Origin: Caulobacter sp.
GTDB lineage: Bacteria > Pseudomonadota > Alphaproteobacteria > Caulobacterales > Caulobacteraceae
Reading direction: 5' to 3'
DNA: 64,000 nt
NCBI GenBank assembly: GCA_030645575.1
Contig: JAUSMJ010000048.1
Location: forward strand, 1 to 64,000
Shown here: piece after piece, positions 53,086 through 61,690 of the stretch
How positions within the stretch are numbered: position 1 is the stretch's first letter
Layout: each line of letters starts with the position of its first letter
The notes under the pieces: generated by a model
Databases searched by the model: none
Seen by the model: the letters and a program-made list of their open reading frames with translations, nothing else
What the model was told of the DNA's origin: nothing
Position numbers and translations under genes: made by a program

Positions 53086-54876
53086 ATGGACGGAAACACC
53101 CAACTCTCCACCGCGCCCTTTCGCGACGCCCGCTACGCGCCGCGCCGGCTTGATGTTGAACGTCGGGAGGACGGGTCGCTGGTGCTGGCCAATCCGACGC
53201 CGGTCGAAACGACCTTCACCACCACGCTGGACGCGCTGGTCCACTGGGGCGGGGCCGCCCCCGATCGGGTCTGGCTGGCCGAGCGGGCCGGCGAGGGCTG
53301 GCGGACCGTCACCTATGCCGCCGCCCTGCGGCAGGTCTCGGCCCTGGCCGGCGGCCTGGCGGGGCTGGGGCTCAAGCGCGGCGACTGCCTGCTGATCCTC
53401 GCGCGCAACACGGTCGATCACGCGCTGATCTGCTACGCCGCCATGAGCCTGGGCGTGGCCGTGGCGCCGGTGTCGCCGCAGTACGGCCTGGCCGGGGCCG
53501 ACCTGTCGCGGCTGGCCTATGCCTGCGGCGTGCTGAGCCCGGACGCCGTCTATGCCGACGACGCGGCGGCGTTCGCCGGGGCGCTGGACGCTGACTTCCT
53601 CAAGGGCCTGCCCGTGGTGGCCAGCGTCAACGCGCGGCCGGGCGACATCGCCTTCGCCAGCCTGCTGAGCTCGCCGCCGACGGCCTTCGTGGCGTGGCCG
53701 GACGACACGGCCAAGCTGCTGCTGACCTCCGGCTCGACGGGCCGGCCCAAGGGGGTCATCGGCCTGCACCGCAACATCGCCACCAACGCCGCCCAGATCA
53801 CCGCCTGTTTCGACGACCCCGACCCGCCGGTGGTGGTCAACGCCGCGCCCTGGAGCCACAGCCTGGGGGCCAACGCCATCCTGCACATGGTGCTGCACCG
53901 GGGCGGGACGCTGTACATCGACGCCGGCCAGCCAACGCCCGCCCGGTTCGCCGAGACGGTGCGCAATCTGAACGAGGTCTCGCCGACCTATCACAACATG
54001 GTCCCGGCCGGCTGGGCCCTGCTGGCCAGCGCGCTGGAGACGGACGAGGCCCTGGCGCGGACCTTCTTCAAGCGGGTGCGGGTGCTGCAGTACGGCGGCG
54101 CCGCGATGGCCCAGAGCATCCTCGACCGGGTGCAGGCCGTGGCCATCAAGACCATCGGCGAGCGGGTCAGCTTCGCCACCGGCTACGGCTCGACCGAGAC
54201 CGGCCCGACCGCCTGCAACATCCACTGGCTGAACGCCCGCTCGGGCATGATCGGCCTGCCGGTGCCGGGCACGGCGGTCAAGCTGGTCCCGGCCGGCGAG
54301 AAGTTCGAGATCCGCGTGAAGGGGCCGCAGGTCTCGCCCGGCTATCTGGGCGAGCCCGAACTGTCGGCGGCGGCCTTCGACGAGGAGGGCTTCTATCGCC
54401 TGGGCGACGCGGCGCGGGCCATCGATCCGGCGGATCCGGAAGCGGGTCTGATGTTCGACGGGCGGCTGGTGGAGAATTTCAAACTGGCCAGCGGCACGTT
54501 CGTCGCGGCCGGCGCCCTGCGCGTGACGGCCGTCTCGGCCATCGGCGGGGCGGTCAGCGACGCGGTGGTCTGCGGCGAGGGGCAGGAGGGCGTGGGCCTG
54601 ATGCTGTTCCTCGACCCGGGCTTCAACGCCCGCCATCCGGACCCGGCCGAGGTGCGGGCGGTGATCCGCGCCGGGCTGGAAAAGATGAACGCGGCGGCGA
54701 AGGGTGGCGGCGGCAGGATCTGGCGGGCGTTGATTTTGGAGGGCGCCCCGGACGCCGCCAGCGGCGAGCTGACCGACAAGGGCTACATCAACCAGGCCCT
54801 GGCGCGGGATCGCCGGCCGACGGAGCTGGCGCGGCTGTTCGCGACGACGCCGGATGACGGGGTGATGGTGTTCTAG
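53086..54876 (+). CDS. AMP-dependent acyl-CoA ligase (feruloyl-CoA synthase-like)
   Basis: A 596-residue adenylate-forming enzyme. The P-loop is LLLTSGSTGRPKGVIGLHRN, the adenylate-binding motif is ATGYGSTETGP, and FYRLGDAARAIDPADPEAGLMFDGRLVENFKLASGTFVAAG includes the hinge. The unusual FDGRLVENFKLASGTFV segment, in place of the common GRxKD...GENI form, and the N-terminal FRDARYAPRRLDVERREDGSLVLANPTP are features of feruloyl-CoA synthases. So an aromatic acid is a likely substrate, by inference. ATG at 53086 chosen at the family-like N-terminus. Confidence 0.87.
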   Translation: MDGNTQLSTAPFRDARYAPRRLDVERREDGSLVLANPTPVETTFTTTLDALVHWGGAAPDRVWLAERAGEGWRTVTYAAALRQVSALAGGLAGLGLKRGDCLLILARNTVDHALICYAAMSLGVAVAPVSPQYGLAGADLSRLAYACGVLSPDAVYADDAAAFAGALDADFLKGLPVVASVNARPGDIAFASLLSSPPTAFVAWPDDTAKLLLTSGSTGRPKGVIGLHRNIATNAAQITACFDDPDPPVVVNAAPWSHSLGANAILHMVLHRGGTLYIDAGQPTPARFAETVRNLNEVSPTYHNMVPAGWALLASALETDEALARTFFKRVRVLQYGGAAMAQSILDRVQAVAIKTIGERVSFATGYGSTETGPTACNIHWLNARSGMIGLPVPGTAVKLVPAGEKFEIRVKGPQVSPGYLGEPELSAAAFDEEGFYRLGDAARAIDPADPEAGLMFDGRLVENFKLASGTFVAAGALRVTAVSAIGGAVSDAVVCGEGQEGVGLMLFLDPGFNARHPDPAEVRAVIRAGLEKMNAAAKGGGGRIWRALILEGAPDAASGELTDKGYINQALARDRRPTELARLFATTPDDGVMVF

Positions 54877-54910
54877 GGAGGGCTGCTACACAGCCGCTTT
54901 CACTTGATCC

Positions 54911-55033
54911 GTCATGGCCCGACTTGTTCGGGCCAACCATGCGTGGTGAGTCAACAGGACTGACCCGGACGAGCCCGCTCCCACCAAGCCAGGTGCGGTG
55001 TTCATGGGTGGCCCGAACAAGTCGGGCCATGAC
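54911..55033. repeat. BIME: second copy of the GTCATGGCCCG repeat pair
   Basis: Arms 54911-54941 (GTCATGGCCCGACTTG..., ending CCATGCG) and 55013-55033 (ending GGGCCATGAC) face each other as at 30981-31090, but enclose a different, longer middle. It lies between two convergent genes. Confidence 0.78.
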
Positions 55034-55052
55034 GGGATTTGTAGGATCAGGA

Positions 55053-55736
55053 TCAGCACTTGTCGGAGACACGTACCGGCTGCGCCGGAACATGTCCCCT
55101 TGCCGCCCCGACCACCCCCACGCAGATCAGCAGCTGGCCGAGATAGTAGGGGACCCAGACCGCCAGGCCGGTGAGGAAGGTGTCCGGCAGCGGGCCCATC
55201 TTGGCGAAGATCACCAGGTCGCTGACCAGGAACATCAGCGCGCCGATCCCGACCGTGAAGCGCGGGAAGCGGCTGGTCCAGGCGGTCGCCGCCATCAGCG
55301 ACAGGCCGAGCGTGTAGAAGGCCACGCCCGGCGCGGCGGCCCGGTCGGCCGGCAGCATGAAGGCGATGAACACCGTCGCGGGGACCAGCAGCAGCGCGAG
55401 CGCCAGCTGGCTGCGACCCAGGGCGGGGCGGCGATTTGTCAGGTACAGCCCGATCGCGACGGCATGGCCGATCAGGAAGGCCACGGCGCCGACGATGAAC
55501 TGGACGCCCAGCAGCACGTCGCCCAGGACGCCCAGGGTCATCACCGCCGTCAGCAGCCAGCCGTCGCGATTCCGCGCCTTGAGCGCCGCATGGACCGCCA
55601 GCAGGCCGACGCCCGAGCCCTTCCAGGCCAGTTCCAGCGGCGCGGGCAGACCCATCCGCCAGGCGGCGATGTAGCTGACGCCGCCGAGGATCGAGCCGAT
55701 CAGCACCCAGCGGGCCGCCGTGTCGCGTGTTGTCAT
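55053..55736 (-). CDS. YhhN/TMEM86-family membrane protein (lysoplasmalogenase-like)
   Basis: A 227-residue inner-membrane protein with about eight helices: WVLIGSILGGVSYIAAWRMGL, AWKGSGVGLLAVHAALKARNRDGWLLTAVMTLGVLGDVLLG, AVAFLIGHAVAIGLYLTN and VGIGALMFLVSDLVIFAKMG. The conserved Lys-Gly, L-G-D and S-D motifs are those of the YhhN family, whose animal members are lysoplasmalogenases. The last 13 codons, after VGAARG, come from a RAYT-family REP (55064-55099) that also led to the present stop codon. Confidence 0.85.
   Translation of the reverse strand: MTTRDTAARWVLIGSILGGVSYIAAWRMGLPAPLELAWKGSGVGLLAVHAALKARNRDGWLLTAVMTLGVLGDVLLGVQFIVGAVAFLIGHAVAIGLYLTNRRPALGRSQLALALLLVPATVFIAFMLPADRAAAPGVAFYTLGLSLMAATAWTSRFPRFTVGIGALMFLVSDLVIFAKMGPLPDTFLTGLAVWVPYYLGQLLICVGVVGAARGHVPAQPVRVSDKC
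55064..55099 (+). repeat. REP palindrome (RAYT family), locus E
   Basis: CGGAGACACGTACCGGC, loop, GCCGGAACATGTCCCC: one base (A for G) differs from the full REP. It overlaps the 3' end of the YhhN-family gene. Confidence 0.88.
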
Positions 55737-55884
55737 GAGTGTTCCCCCGCCCCGCCCCTGAATGCCCGGTTTGTCGCGGCGAAAAAAGCCCCGACCAGCG
55801 CGCGGGGCGGATAGACTGGTCTGGATCAATCCGGGGGCCGGCGCTGGGCGCTAACCTGACCGGGAAAACGCCAGGGAGGGCGGC

Positions 55885-57276
55885 ATGGACGAGCTGATCG
55901 CGGATCTGCGGGCCGCGCTCGCGCCGGGCGGGGTGCTGACGGGCGCGCAGGTCGCCGAACGGCCGCGCGGGCCCTGGACCCGGCTGGGCGAGCCGCTGGC
56001 GATCCTGCGGCCGGTTTCGACCCGGGAGGTCTCGACGATCCTCAAGCTGGCCAGCGCGGCGGGCGCGTCGGTGACGCCCTGGGGCGGCTGTACGGGCCTG
56101 GTCGATGGCTGCCTGGCCGACGGGACCCTGGCCCTGTCGCTGGAGCGGATGGCGGCCATCGAGGAGATCGATCCGGTGGCCGGAACCATGACCGTCCAGG
56201 CCGGCTGTATCCTGCAGACCGCCTGCGAGGCGGCCGAGGCGGCGGGGCTGTTCCTGCCGCTGGACCTGGGCGCCCGGGGTTCGGCGACCATCGGCGGCAA
56301 TATCTCGACCAACGCCGGCGGCAACCGCGTCCTGCGCTACGGCATGACCCGCGACATGGTGCTGGGTCTCGAGGTCGTGCTGGCCGACGGCACGGTGATC
56401 CCGGCCCTGCGGTCGTTGATGAAGAACAACACCGGCTACGACCTGCGCCAGCTGTTCATCGGCTCGGAGGGCACGCTGGGCGTGGTCACCCGCGCGGTGC
56501 TGCGGCTGCGGCCCGCGCCCGTCAGCCAGGACACGGCCTTCGTCGGCGTCGGCTCGTTCGACGGGGTGGCCCGCCTGCTGCGCCGGCTGGAGCGGCGGCT
56601 GGGCGGGGCGATGTCGGCGTTCGAGGTGATGTGGGCCGACTTCCACGATCTGGTGACCAGTCCCCCGGCGCGGGGCCGGGCGCCGCTTGAGGGGCGCCAC
56701 CCGTTCTACGTCCTGATCGAGAGCCTGGGCGGCGACCAGGCGGCCGACGCGGCGCGCTTCGAAGCGGCCCTGACCGAGGCCCTGGAGGACGGCGACATCG
56801 ACGACGCGGCGATCGCGAGGTCCGGCGCCGAGCGGGCGGCCATGTGGGCCCTGCGCGACGATGTCGGCCAGACCGGCCGCGAGGGGCCGATCATCGCTTT
56901 CGACGTCAGCCTGCCGATCGCGGCGATGGAGGTCTATGTCGATCAGGTCCGCGCCGCCTACGCCGGCCGCTGGCCCGAGCTCGGCCGGCCGTGGGTGTTT
57001 GGCCATCTGGGCGACGGCAACCTGCATATCCTCGCGCGCATCCCGTCCGGCGCGGGCCTGGCCGAGCGCCATGTGATCGAGGCGATGGTCTATGAGCCGC
57101 TACAGGCGATCGGCGGGTCGATCTCGGCCGAGCACGGCATCGGCCTGGCCAAGCGCGACTGGCTGCCGCTGTCGCGGTCGCCGGAAGAGATCGCCCTGAT
57201 GGCCCGGCTCAAGCACGCCCTCGATCCGGCCGGCGTGCTGAATCCGGGAAAAATCCTCGCCCCGCCAGCGCGCTGA
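55885..57276 (+). CDS. FAD-linked 2-hydroxyacid dehydrogenase (GlcD/D2HGDH type)
   Basis: A 463-residue VAO-fold flavoprotein. The FAD-binding domain has RPVSTREVSTILKLASAAGASVTPWGGCTGLVDG and LGARGSATIGGNISTNAGGNRVLRYGMTRDMVLGLEVVLADG, and the C-terminal cap has GHLGDGNLHILARIP and ISAEHGIGLAKRDWLP, with the His-Gly-Asp-Gly-Asn metal/substrate residues. These are the marks of D-2-hydroxyglutarate, glycolate and D-lactate dehydrogenases. It is followed at 65 bp by a ThDP enzyme that could use the 2-oxoacid formed. GGGAGGGCGGC precedes the ATG. Confidence 0.9.
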   Translation: MDELIADLRAALAPGGVLTGAQVAERPRGPWTRLGEPLAILRPVSTREVSTILKLASAAGASVTPWGGCTGLVDGCLADGTLALSLERMAAIEEIDPVAGTMTVQAGCILQTACEAAEAAGLFLPLDLGARGSATIGGNISTNAGGNRVLRYGMTRDMVLGLEVVLADGTVIPALRSLMKNNTGYDLRQLFIGSEGTLGVVTRAVLRLRPAPVSQDTAFVGVGSFDGVARLLRRLERRLGGAMSAFEVMWADFHDLVTSPPARGRAPLEGRHPFYVLIESLGGDQAADAARFEAALTEALEDGDIDDAAIARSGAERAAMWALRDDVGQTGREGPIIAFDVSLPIAAMEVYVDQVRAAYAGRWPELGRPWVFGHLGDGNLHILARIPSGAGLAERHVIEAMVYEPLQAIGGSISAEHGIGLAKRDWLPLSRSPEEIALMARLKHALDPAGVLNPGKILAPPAR

Positions 57277-57341
57277 GCGACAGCGCCGTTGGCGCGGCGC
57301 CCGAAATGTTGGATGGGAGACCATCCCGACAGGAGAAGACC

Positions 57342-58880
57342 ATGAACGGCGCCGACGCCCTGATCACCACCCTCGCCGACAACGGCGTGACCGCCTGTTT
57401 CGCCAATCCGGGCACCAGCGAGATGCAGTTCGTCTCGGCGCTGGATCGCGAGCCGCGCATGCGCTCGGTGCTGTGCCTGTTCGAGGGCGTGGCGACCGGC
57501 GCCGCCGACGGCTACGGCCGGATGGCCGGCAAGCCGGCCTGCACCCTGCTGCATCTGGGCGCCGGCTACGCCAACGGCGGGGCCAACCTGCACAACGCCC
57601 GCCGGGCCGGCACGCCGCTGGTCAACGTGATCGGCGACCACGCCACCTATCACCGCCAGTACGACGCGCCGCTGAACTCCGACATCGCCGGCTGGGCCGC
57701 GCCCAACAGCCTGTGGGTCAAGTCGGCCGAGAGCGCCGATACGGTCGGGCCGCTGGCGGCCGAGGCGGTGCGGGCCAGCTTTGGCGCGCCGGGCGGCTGC
57801 GCCAGCCTGATCCTGCCGGCCGACAGCGCCTGGACCGAGACGGCCGTGACGGGACCTGTCCTGACGCCCGCGCCGCGCGTTCAGGTGACCGCCGACGCGG
57901 CCGCGGCCATCGCCGCGCGCATCAAGGCCGCGAAAAAGCCGGTGATCCTGATGGGCGGCTCGACCTGCCGTGACACGGGCGTGCGCCAGGCCGGTCGGAT
58001 CGCGGCGACCGGCGTGCGGGTGCTGACCGACACCTTCGTCGCCCGGCTGGCCCGCGGCGCGGGCCGCTTCGCGCCGGACAAGATGATGTATTTCGGCGAG
58101 ATGGCCCTGGCCGACCTTGAGGGCGTCGATCTGATGGTGCTGGTCGAGACCACCGAGCCGGTGGCCTTCTTCGCCTATCCGGACCGGCCCAGCCTGTTGA
58201 CGCCGGAAGGCTGCGCGACGGTCAGCCTGTGCGGCCGCGAGGCCGACGGCGTCGGCGCGCTGCAGGCCCTGGCCGACGCCCTGGGCGCGCCCGAGGCGGC
58301 CCCGGTCGAGGCGCTGGAGCTGCCGGCCATGCCGATCGGCGCCCAGAACCCCTACACCCTCGGCGCCTCGATCGCCCGCCACATGCCCGACAACGCCATC
58401 GTCAGCGACGACGCGGTGACCGCCGGCCTGCCGATCTTCCAGTCGACCAAGACCGCGCGGCCGCACGACTGGCTGATGCTGACGGGCGGGGCCATCGGTC
58501 AGGGCATCCCGCTGGCCATCGGCGCGGCCGTCGCCTGTCCCGACCGCAAGGTGCTGAGCCTGAACGGCGACGGCGCGGCCATGTACACGGTGCAGGGCCT
58601 GTGGACGATCGCCCGCGAGCAGCTGGACGTCTGCGTGGTGGTGTTCGCCAACCACGCCTACCGCATCCTCAATATCGAGATGGGCCGCACCGGCGCCGGC
58701 AATCCGGGGCCGGCCGCGAAGAAGCTGCTCGACCTGGGCGACCCGCGCATCGACTGGGTCAGCCTCGCCGGCGGCCTGGGCCTGCCGGCCGAGCGCTGCT
58801 CGACGGTGGAGGAATTCGACGCGGCATTCGAGCGGGCGATGAACCAGACCGGCCCGAGGTTCATCGAGGCGGCGCTGTAG
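57342..58880 (+). CDS. Thiamine-diphosphate enzyme (acetolactate synthase/benzoylformate decarboxylase-like)
   Basis: A 512-residue member of the POX/AHAS family from ATG 57342, with GGAG before it. The N-terminal catalytic Glu region is FANPGTSEMQFVSAL...LFEGVATGAADGYGRMAG, and the ThDP-binding motif is LSLNGDGAAMYTVQGLWTIAREQLDVCVVVFANHAYRILN. It lacks a regulatory subunit gene and belongs to the 'acetolactate synthase large subunit'-named group whose real substrates are mostly unknown; a 2-oxoacid decarboxylase role beside the FAD enzyme is inference. Confidence 0.88.
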   Translation: MNGADALITTLADNGVTACFANPGTSEMQFVSALDREPRMRSVLCLFEGVATGAADGYGRMAGKPACTLLHLGAGYANGGANLHNARRAGTPLVNVIGDHATYHRQYDAPLNSDIAGWAAPNSLWVKSAESADTVGPLAAEAVRASFGAPGGCASLILPADSAWTETAVTGPVLTPAPRVQVTADAAAAIAARIKAAKKPVILMGGSTCRDTGVRQAGRIAATGVRVLTDTFVARLARGAGRFAPDKMMYFGEMALADLEGVDLMVLVETTEPVAFFAYPDRPSLLTPEGCATVSLCGREADGVGALQALADALGAPEAAPVEALELPAMPIGAQNPYTLGASIARHMPDNAIVSDDAVTAGLPIFQSTKTARPHDWLMLTGGAIGQGIPLAIGAAVACPDRKVLSLNGDGAAMYTVQGLWTIAREQLDVCVVVFANHAYRILNIEMGRTGAGNPGPAAKKLLDLGDPRIDWVSLAGGLGLPAERCSTVEEFDAAFERAMNQTGPRFIEAAL

Positions 58881-58892
58881 CTTCCTCCTCAC

Positions 58893-59006
58893 CGTCATCC
58901 TGGGCCTTGTGCCCAGGACCCCTCTGGACGCGCTCCAAACCCGTCAAGCTGGAGCACCGCACCTGCGGCTGCACGAGGGGTCCTCGCCACAAGGGCGAGG
59001 ATGACG
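58893..59006. repeat. BIME: inverted CGTCATCCT repeat pair
   Basis: CGTCATCCTGGGCCTTG... (58893-58925) and its inverted partner ending AGGATGACG (58975-59006) enclose a 49-bp middle. A different family from the other BIMEs in the window, with the same organisation. It lies before a shared terminator. Confidence 0.7.
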
Positions 59007-59037
59007 AGTTTTTTGGAACCGAGCGACCAACGAAAAA

Positions 59038-59063
59038 GGCCCGCCGGAGCGATCCGGCGGGCC
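59038..59063. terminator. Bidirectional terminator between convergent genes
   Basis: GGCCCGCCGGA-GCGA-TCCGGCGGGCC: a perfect 11-bp stem with a tetraloop. On the plus strand TCTTCGTTTC follows; on the minus strand a TTTTTCG run follows. It stands between the ThDP enzyme gene and the Cys-rich protein gene. Confidence 0.85.
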
Positions 59064-59088
59064 TCTTCGTTTCAGTCGGGACCGGCGA

Positions 59089-60432
59089 TCAGCCGCTGGT
59101 CTTGTTGGTCGGCAGCTTGCAGCCGCCGCCGACGCCCGAGGCCTGACGGCAGCTCAGGACTTCCTTGGGCGTGTCGGAGTTGGCCGCGTAGTTCAGCACC
59201 CAGCCCGGCAGGCCGTCGGCGCAGGCCACTTCGACGAAGCCGTCGCCCGTGGCGGTCTTGCCGATGATGCGAGCGTCGGACACCACGCAGGAGCCCTTGC
59301 CCAGCGCCTTCAGGTCATTGCTGATCTTGACCACCGAAGCGGCCTTGGGCGTGAACGAGCAGCCATAGCCCTGCAGTTCGGCGACGATGCAGTTGTAGAC
59401 CTTGCCGGCGCCGTCGGCGTCGAACACGGCCACGCCGCCGTCGGGGCGGTCGGAACATTTCAGTTCGACCACTTCCTGGCGCGCGACGCGCACCGGGAAC
59501 AGCGCGTACTTCTCGACCTGGCAGGGGAAGCCGGCCTTGGTCGCCAGGCGGGTGTAGAGGCCCGCCTGCTCGGTCTTGGCCTCACGGGCGTCGGTCAGCG
59601 TGCATTCGGCGCCGCCGGGGGCGTTGGCGCAGTCGATGGCGCGGGCCAGCGAGCCGTTGGCGGCGCGCTCGAGCACGTAGCCCTTGCCGTCCTGGCAGGC
59701 GACCTCGAAGTACATCGAGCCGCTCAACGCCGACAGGATGAAGCGCTTGTCCTTGACGGTGCAGTTCTTGCCCGAGGCGGCGGCGAGCGTATCGACCATC
59801 GCCAGCTGGGTCTCGCGGCTGGTCAGCTGACAGGCGAGGTTGCTGCCTTCCTCGTAGGCCAGGCAGGTGTTGGCCTTGACCTCCTTGTTGGCGTCGGCCG
59901 GGAAGGAGGCGACCACCACATAGCCGTAGCCGCCCTGGCAGGAGACCTCGAAGAAGGTGTTCTTGGAGCTGGCGCCGATCGAGCGCGCCTTGTCGATGGC
60001 GCAGGTGATGCCGGACTTGGCGACGAACGGGGCCAACGCCTGGACCGGGTCGGCGTTGCCGGGCAGCTTGCAGGCCAGCTGGCCGGGCTTGCCGTCAGGG
60101 CCGGGCTTCGCCGTTTCCAGGCACGGATAGAAGGCGGGCGGGGTGGTCGCGTCCTTGGTGGCGATCAGCACGCCGCCGAGGCCGGGATTGCAGGCGACCT
60201 CGTAGAAGCCCTGTTTGGTCTTCGCGTCAGCGCCGATCCAGCGAGCGTCGGAGAGCGTGCAGCTGAGGCCGGCGGCCGTGACCAGGGCCGGGGCCTCGGC
60301 CATGCCTTTTTCGCGCGACTTCGCATCGACGCCGCCCTCGGCGGCGGGCTTCTTGGCCGCCGACACCGTGGTGGCGGGCGCCATCACCAGCAGCCCCAGA
60401 GCGGCCGCGAGGCCGATCCCGAATATCCTCAT
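59089..60432 (-). CDS. Exported protein with five four-cysteine repeats
   Basis: A 447-residue protein of no family known to me. Signal peptide about 1-25 (FGIGLAAALGLLVMAPATTVSA). The mature part has exactly 20 cysteines in five quartets: 58/81/104/121, 144/165/190/201, 224/246/268/277, 304/326/348/358 and 382/404/428/438. Each module of about 80 residues reads roughly C-x-(V/L)-x-D-x-R-(20-23 apart)-(F/Y)-x-E-V-x-C, then G-Y/W-V-L, a third Cys about 22-25 on, and a closing C-x-L. Disulfide-bonded beta modules in the periplasm or at the surface are likely. It ends opposite a shared terminator. Confidence 0.85.
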   Translation of the reverse strand: MRIFGIGLAAALGLLVMAPATTVSAAKKPAAEGGVDAKSREKGMAEAPALVTAAGLSCTLSDARWIGADAKTKQGFYEVACNPGLGGVLIATKDATTPPAFYPCLETAKPGPDGKPGQLACKLPGNADPVQALAPFVAKSGITCAIDKARSIGASSKNTFFEVSCQGGYGYVVVASFPADANKEVKANTCLAYEEGSNLACQLTSRETQLAMVDTLAAASGKNCTVKDKRFILSALSGSMYFEVACQDGKGYVLERAANGSLARAIDCANAPGGAECTLTDAREAKTEQAGLYTRLATKAGFPCQVEKYALFPVRVARQEVVELKCSDRPDGGVAVFDADGAGKVYNCIVAELQGYGCSFTPKAASVVKISNDLKALGKGSCVVSDARIIGKTATGDGFVEVACADGLPGWVLNYAANSDTPKEVLSCRQASGVGGGCKLPTNKTSG

Positions 60433-60569
60433 TGTCCGTACTCCTGGCAGGTTCCTCGCGCGGACTTAAACGCGCGCTTTTTTCAGGGGTCAAGATCACG
60501 CAACCCGTCGGCGGAATTGCGGCGCGCGGCTGAACCGCCGATGATGGCGGCGTTCATCGGGAGTGCAGG

Positions 60570-61643
60570 GTGTTGCGGGACGGAATCGAAGAGACGGCGG
60601 CCGAGGTCCGGCGGCCGAAACTGGACTACCCCTTCGAGTCAGGCCCGACTCCGGGAACCGGCGAGGCGGTGGATGTGGCGCCGGGGGTCAAGTGGCTGCG
60701 CATGCCGCTGGGCGGGGCGCTGCAGTTCATCAACGTCTGGGCCATCGAGGACGGCGAGGGCTGGTGCGTGGTCGATACCGGCATGCAGACCCGCGACACG
60801 TCCCAGGCCTGGCGCGCGGCGTTCAAGGACGCCCTGGGCGGACGGCCGATCACCCGGGTGATCGTCACCCACCTGCACCCCGACCACATCGGCCTGGCCG
60901 GCTGGATGACGCGCAAGTTCCAGTGCCGGCTGTGGATGACCCGGCTGGAATACCTGCAATGCCGCATGCTGGTGGCCGACACCGGTCGCGAGGCGCCCGA
61001 GGACGGCATGCGCTTCTACAAGGCCGCCGGCTGGGACGAGGACGCGCTGGAAAACTACCGCGCCCGCTTCGGCGGCTTCGGCAAGGCCATCTACCAGCTG
61101 CCGGACAGCTATCGGCGGCTGAACGACGGCGAGGAATTCGACATCGGCGGCCGGACCTGGCGGATCGTCACCGGCAGCGGCCATTCGCCGGACCACGCCT
61201 GCCTCTACTGTCCCGAGCTGAAGGTGCTGATCTCGGGCGACCAGGTGCTGCCGCGCATCTCCTCGAACGTGTCGGTCTTTCCGACCGAGCCGGACGCCGA
61301 TCCGCTGAGCGACTGGATGACCAGCTGCGCCAAGGTCAAGGCGGCCGTGCCGGACGAGGTGCTGGTGCTGCCGGCGCACAACGATCCGTTCCACGGCCTG
61401 CACGCGCGGCTCGACCACCTGATCGCCGGCCACGAGCGGTCGCTGGGCCGGCTGGAGAAGGCGCTGGCCGAGCCCAGGCGGGCCATCGACGTGTTCGGCT
61501 CGCTGTTCGCCCGGCCGATCGGCCCCGAACTGGTCGGCATGGCCACCGGCGAGAGCCTGGCCCACATCAACTGCCTGATCGAACGCGGCAAGGCGGTGGC
61601 GGAGGCCGACGAAGACGGCGTGATCTGGTACCGGGCGGCGTAG
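60570..61643 (+). CDS. Metallo-beta-lactamase-fold hydrolase
   Basis: A 357-residue MBL protein. The metal motif is VIVTHLHPDHIGLAGWMTRKF; further ligands lie in GSGHSPDHACLYCPELKVLISGDQVLPRI (His and Asp) and in VLPAHNDPFHGLHARLDHLI (His). The helical C-terminus, about 270-355, with an extra region marks the glyoxalase-II-like/'MBL fold metallo-hydrolase' group with a DUF4336-style or winged-helix end. No partner gene suggests a substrate. The GTG at 60570 is the chosen start (GGGAGTGCAG before it); the TTG just after it is possible. Confidence 0.87.
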   Translation: MLRDGIEETAAEVRRPKLDYPFESGPTPGTGEAVDVAPGVKWLRMPLGGALQFINVWAIEDGEGWCVVDTGMQTRDTSQAWRAAFKDALGGRPITRVIVTHLHPDHIGLAGWMTRKFQCRLWMTRLEYLQCRMLVADTGREAPEDGMRFYKAAGWDEDALENYRARFGGFGKAIYQLPDSYRRLNDGEEFDIGGRTWRIVTGSGHSPDHACLYCPELKVLISGDQVLPRISSNVSVFPTEPDADPLSDWMTSCAKVKAAVPDEVLVLPAHNDPFHGLHARLDHLIAGHERSLGRLEKALAEPRRAIDVFGSLFARPIGPELVGMATGESLAHINCLIERGKAVAEADEDGVIWYRAA

Positions 61644-61690
61644 GCCTTGTCGGGGACGCTCCCCGCGAGGGGGACGTCCGCGGGCGGTTG

